Below are positions 48,411 through 50,476 of a DNA stretch of 50,476 nucleotides, piece by piece; position 1 is the first letter of the stretch, and every line of letters starts with the position of its first letter. The DNA comes from an uncultured Prevotella sp. (GTDB lineage Bacteria > Bacteroidota > Bacteroidia > Bacteroidales > Bacteroidaceae), in assembly GCA_905236755.1 (NCBI GenBank), contig CAJOCR010000021.1:1-50476 (forward strand). Reading direction: 5' to 3'. A model generated the notes under the pieces. It was not told where the DNA came from and did no database searches. It worked only from the letters and a program-made list of their open reading frames with translations. Both the position numbers and the translations under genes were made by a program.

Positions 48411-50174
48411 CTATTTTATTCTGATGATATATGGCATACGTGCCTGAACCTTGTCCATCTGCTCGTATTCGTTCATCATCATTACTGGTTCGTAGAGAGC
48501 GCCGAGAGTGTTCTTGAGCTTAGTGTCAAGATAAGTGTCCATATCTGTTGAGTTTGCAAGAAGCTGTTCGAGCAGCGATGGTGTCTCGCCCCATGTTTCA
48601 GCGTAGTATTCCTTGCATTTAGCCAGGCTGGCTGCCTTGGCAATGGCACGGTTCAAACCGCCAATCTCGTCAATAAGTCCAATCTTCTTGGCATCTTCGC
48701 CAAGCCATACACGACCCTGAGCAATGTTCTCAACCTGTGCTGCAGTCAACTTTCTGCCTTCTGCTACACGACTCTTGAACAGTTCGTAGCCGCGGTTCAC
48801 ATTGTTTTGTAGTGCTGTAAACTGTTCGGGTGTGAAACCGTATTCCTGTGAACCCAATACTGAGTTGCGGTTGGTACCTACCTGTGAGAAGTTGATACCG
48901 AGCTTCTTGGTGTAGAGTTCTGACATGTCTCGATAAAGACCGTAGATACCGATACTACCAGTGATAGTGGTGTTGTCGGCAATGATGTAGTTGGCTGGTG
49001 CGCTGATGTAGTAACCGCCAGAAGCAGCAGCGCCACTCATAGAAACAACAACGGGTTTCTTTTCGCGAAGTTTCTTCACCTGATGCCAAATTTGTTCAGA
49101 GGCATAGGCTGAACCGCCACCAGAGTTTATACGTAATACTACAGCCTTGATATGATCGTCGTCGGCAATTTCCTGAAGGTCACGGCATACGTCTTTAGCA
49201 GCGATGCATGTACCGTTGAACATTCCTTCTGTTGGTGTTTCGTTAACGATATTACCGAAAGCATAGTAAACGGCAATCTCGTCGCCATCTTCCTGTATCT
49301 TTGTATTGAGAATATCGTCAACGCTTATCTGATTGATGTCATCGTCTTCGTCGAGTTTCATGAATTTCTTGACGGCTGGTTTCACCTCGTCGGTGTAGAG
49401 AAGTTTATCAACCATCTTAGTAGAAACAAACTGCTTTGGCTCGCCAAGGGCAATCATGTCGTCGGCATATTTGTTGAGGTCGGCAGCTGAGATGTGACGG
49501 TTTGCTGAAACGCCCTTTACGATGGTGTTCCACCAGCCTTTGAGGTAACGCTCGGTCTGCTCACGGTCGGCAGCGCTCATTTCGTCGGCTGTATAGCGCT
49601 CAACAGCACTTTTGTATTTTCCAACCTTTACTGGTACATACTTTATGCCAAATTTTGCCAAAGTGTTCTTTATATACATCGCTTCGCCACCAAGACCAAT
49701 CCAGTTGATTGTTCCCTGTGGGTTCATATAAACCTTGTTGGCTGTAGAAGCAAGGTAATAGCTTAATACGTTATAGTCTTCGCCATAGGCAATAATCCAT
49801 TTGCCTGTCTTGCGGAATTTCTCAAGTTCGGCATGCAGCTCTTCTGCTTGTGCGAGGTCGGCACCAAACTGACCAGCCTCAATGTAGATACCAGCTACAT
49901 CTTCGTTGGCAGCAGCACGCTGAATGGCTTGCATGGTGTTTTCAAAACTCAGTCCTTCAATTCCATTAATCTTGTTCATGAAATTGTCTTCGCTCTGCTC
50001 TGACATCATTCCATCGAGTTTCAACACAAGCACCGAGTTGTGGTCAATGCTTTTAGTGGCTTCGCCAGATGCAATCATGCCTACAATACTCATAGCACCT
50101 AAGGCAAACATGATGATGCTTGTGAGGACAAGACCAACTACTGTGGCGAGTACGTACTTAAAAAAATCTTTCAT
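48411..50174 (-). CDS. sppA: Signal peptide peptidase SppA, 67K type
   Basis: 587 aa. N-terminal membrane helix (about 7-30). Two S49 halves: the general base K188 in VGKYKSAVERY belongs to the N-terminal half and the nucleophile S385 in SGAAASGGYYIS to the C-terminal half; spacing 197, near the 200 of the E. coli enzyme. Also NSGGGSAYASEQIW and GSIGIYGLY. Degrades cleaved signal peptides in the inner membrane. First gene of the operon, behind a textbook promoter. Confidence 0.95.
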   Translation of the reverse strand: MKDFFKYVLATVVGLVLTSIIMFALGAMSIVGMIASGEATKSIDHNSVLVLKLDGMMSEQSEDNFMNKINGIEGLSFENTMQAIQRAAANEDVAGIYIEAGQFGADLAQAEELHAELEKFRKTGKWIIAYGEDYNVLSYYLASTANKVYMNPQGTINWIGLGGEAMYIKNTLAKFGIKYVPVKVGKYKSAVERYTADEMSAADREQTERYLKGWWNTIVKGVSANRHISAADLNKYADDMIALGEPKQFVSTKMVDKLLYTDEVKPAVKKFMKLDEDDDINQISVDDILNTKIQEDGDEIAVYYAFGNIVNETPTEGMFNGTCIAAKDVCRDLQEIADDDHIKAVVLRINSGGGSAYASEQIWHQVKKLREKKPVVVSMSGAAASGGYYISAPANYIIADNTTITGSIGIYGLYRDMSELYTKKLGINFSQVGTNRNSVLGSQEYGFTPEQFTALQNNVNRGYELFKSRVAEGRKLTAAQVENIAQGRVWLGEDAKKIGLIDEIGGLNRAIAKAASLAKCKEYYAETWGETPSLLEQLLANSTDMDTYLDTKLKNTLGALYEPVMMMNEYEQMDKVQARMPYIIRIK

Positions 50175-50217
50175 ACTTTAGTTTTAATTCTATGTTATTT
50201 TTAAAGAGTATATTTTG

Positions 50218-50248
50218 CAAAGATACGAAAAGAATTTGAATTTGCAAA
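50218..50248 (-). promoter_or_regulatory. Promoter of the sppA-lpxK-pnp-thiL operon
   Basis: - strand TTTG (50245-50248), 19 bp, TATCTTTG (50218-50225). Start of transcription near 50210, leader about 36 nt. Confidence 0.75.
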
Positions 50249-50476
50249 ATCAGCTTTTCTGGGCGGGAATTATGAATTATATATGCTGTAGGCATTTCAA
50301 CTTCTAACTACCGTCAACTAATTCATAACTCTTTACGCTTTGCGTAATGCAAATTATCGAGAATTGACGCAAATTTAGGCTCACCTGTAATTCCCTGTGT
50401 TAGGAAGAAAGCCTCTAAAACCAAGAAAAATATTAATTACTGAACTTTCTCAAGTGAATATTTGTTCTATAAACAA
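50249..50476. other. End of window, no gene seen
   Basis: AT-rich spacer with GAATTATGAATTATATATGC and TCAACTTCTAACTACCGTCAAC, remnants of heptad-like words. No ORF or RNA is supported. Confidence 0.5.

Overview
The window looks like chromosome of a Prevotella-type member of the Bacteroidota (Prevotellaceae). The evidence is Bacteroidota promoters (TTTG, about 19-20 bp, TAnnTTTG) in front of many genes, lineage-typical families (DUF4230, DUF4199, DUF5686, DUF6048/DUF6452, a decayed Prevotella-type HU gene) and AT-rich, repeat-loaded spacers. There is no prophage, complete insertion sequence, CRISPR array or SusC/SusD locus. The species assignment is inference. 

Layout. 1-403: relic of an HU-like gene. 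404-7298: an outer-membrane protein, then a tightly overlapping + strand operon (nucleotidyltransferase, ATP-grasp, CDP-alcohol phosphatidyltransferase, HAD protein, DUF5686 outer-membrane protein) that looks like synthesis of an unusual polar lipid or phosphodiester. 7415-14844: a LuxR regulator facing a LacI regulator with a clear operator; the LacI gene leads an alpha-xylosidase (GH31) and a beta-galactosidase (GH2), a xyloglucan-oligosaccharide-like module. 15190-17730: two DUF4230 proteins, a small lipoprotein and a DUF6557 protein. 17844-21104: ribH, a TPR membrane protein, recF, a DUF721 protein and 5-formyl-THF cyclo-ligase. 21101-29940: two - strand operons (M3 peptidase, dCMP deaminase, S41 protease; and DUF4199, GT2, DUF6452, DUF6048, ApbE, Crp). 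30072-39766: tsaC, a ClC transporter, a WG-repeat protein, a membrane-bound LuxR regulator, an LTA-synthase-like enzyme, a PAP2 phosphatase, a broken GxxExxY gene, trmO and a small HTH protein. 40273-44426: a - strand cluster tatA, tatC, a NapH-NapG-type polyferredoxin and a Tat-signal aldo/keto reductase. 45186-50174: tRNA-Phe and the operon sppA, lpxK, purine nucleoside phosphorylase, thiL. 

Most interesting system. The Tat cluster encodes a minimal translocase beside two likely clients. One is an aldo/keto reductase with a textbook SRRSFLK signal and two C-terminal iron-sulfur motifs. The other is a fused NapH-NapG polyferredoxin with an internal SKRTFL plus hydrophobic segment exactly where the NapG half begins. 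The simplest reading is a quinol-to-periplasm electron relay feeding an exported, cofactor-loaded reductase. 

Most unusual DNA. Spacers hold tracts with an exact 7-bp period whose word changes from tract to tract, often beside small triloop hairpins. There is also an 11-bp-periodic imperfect palindrome (about 39865-40053), GC-rich elements with terminal inverted repeats placed between stop codons, and three candidate small structured RNAs.
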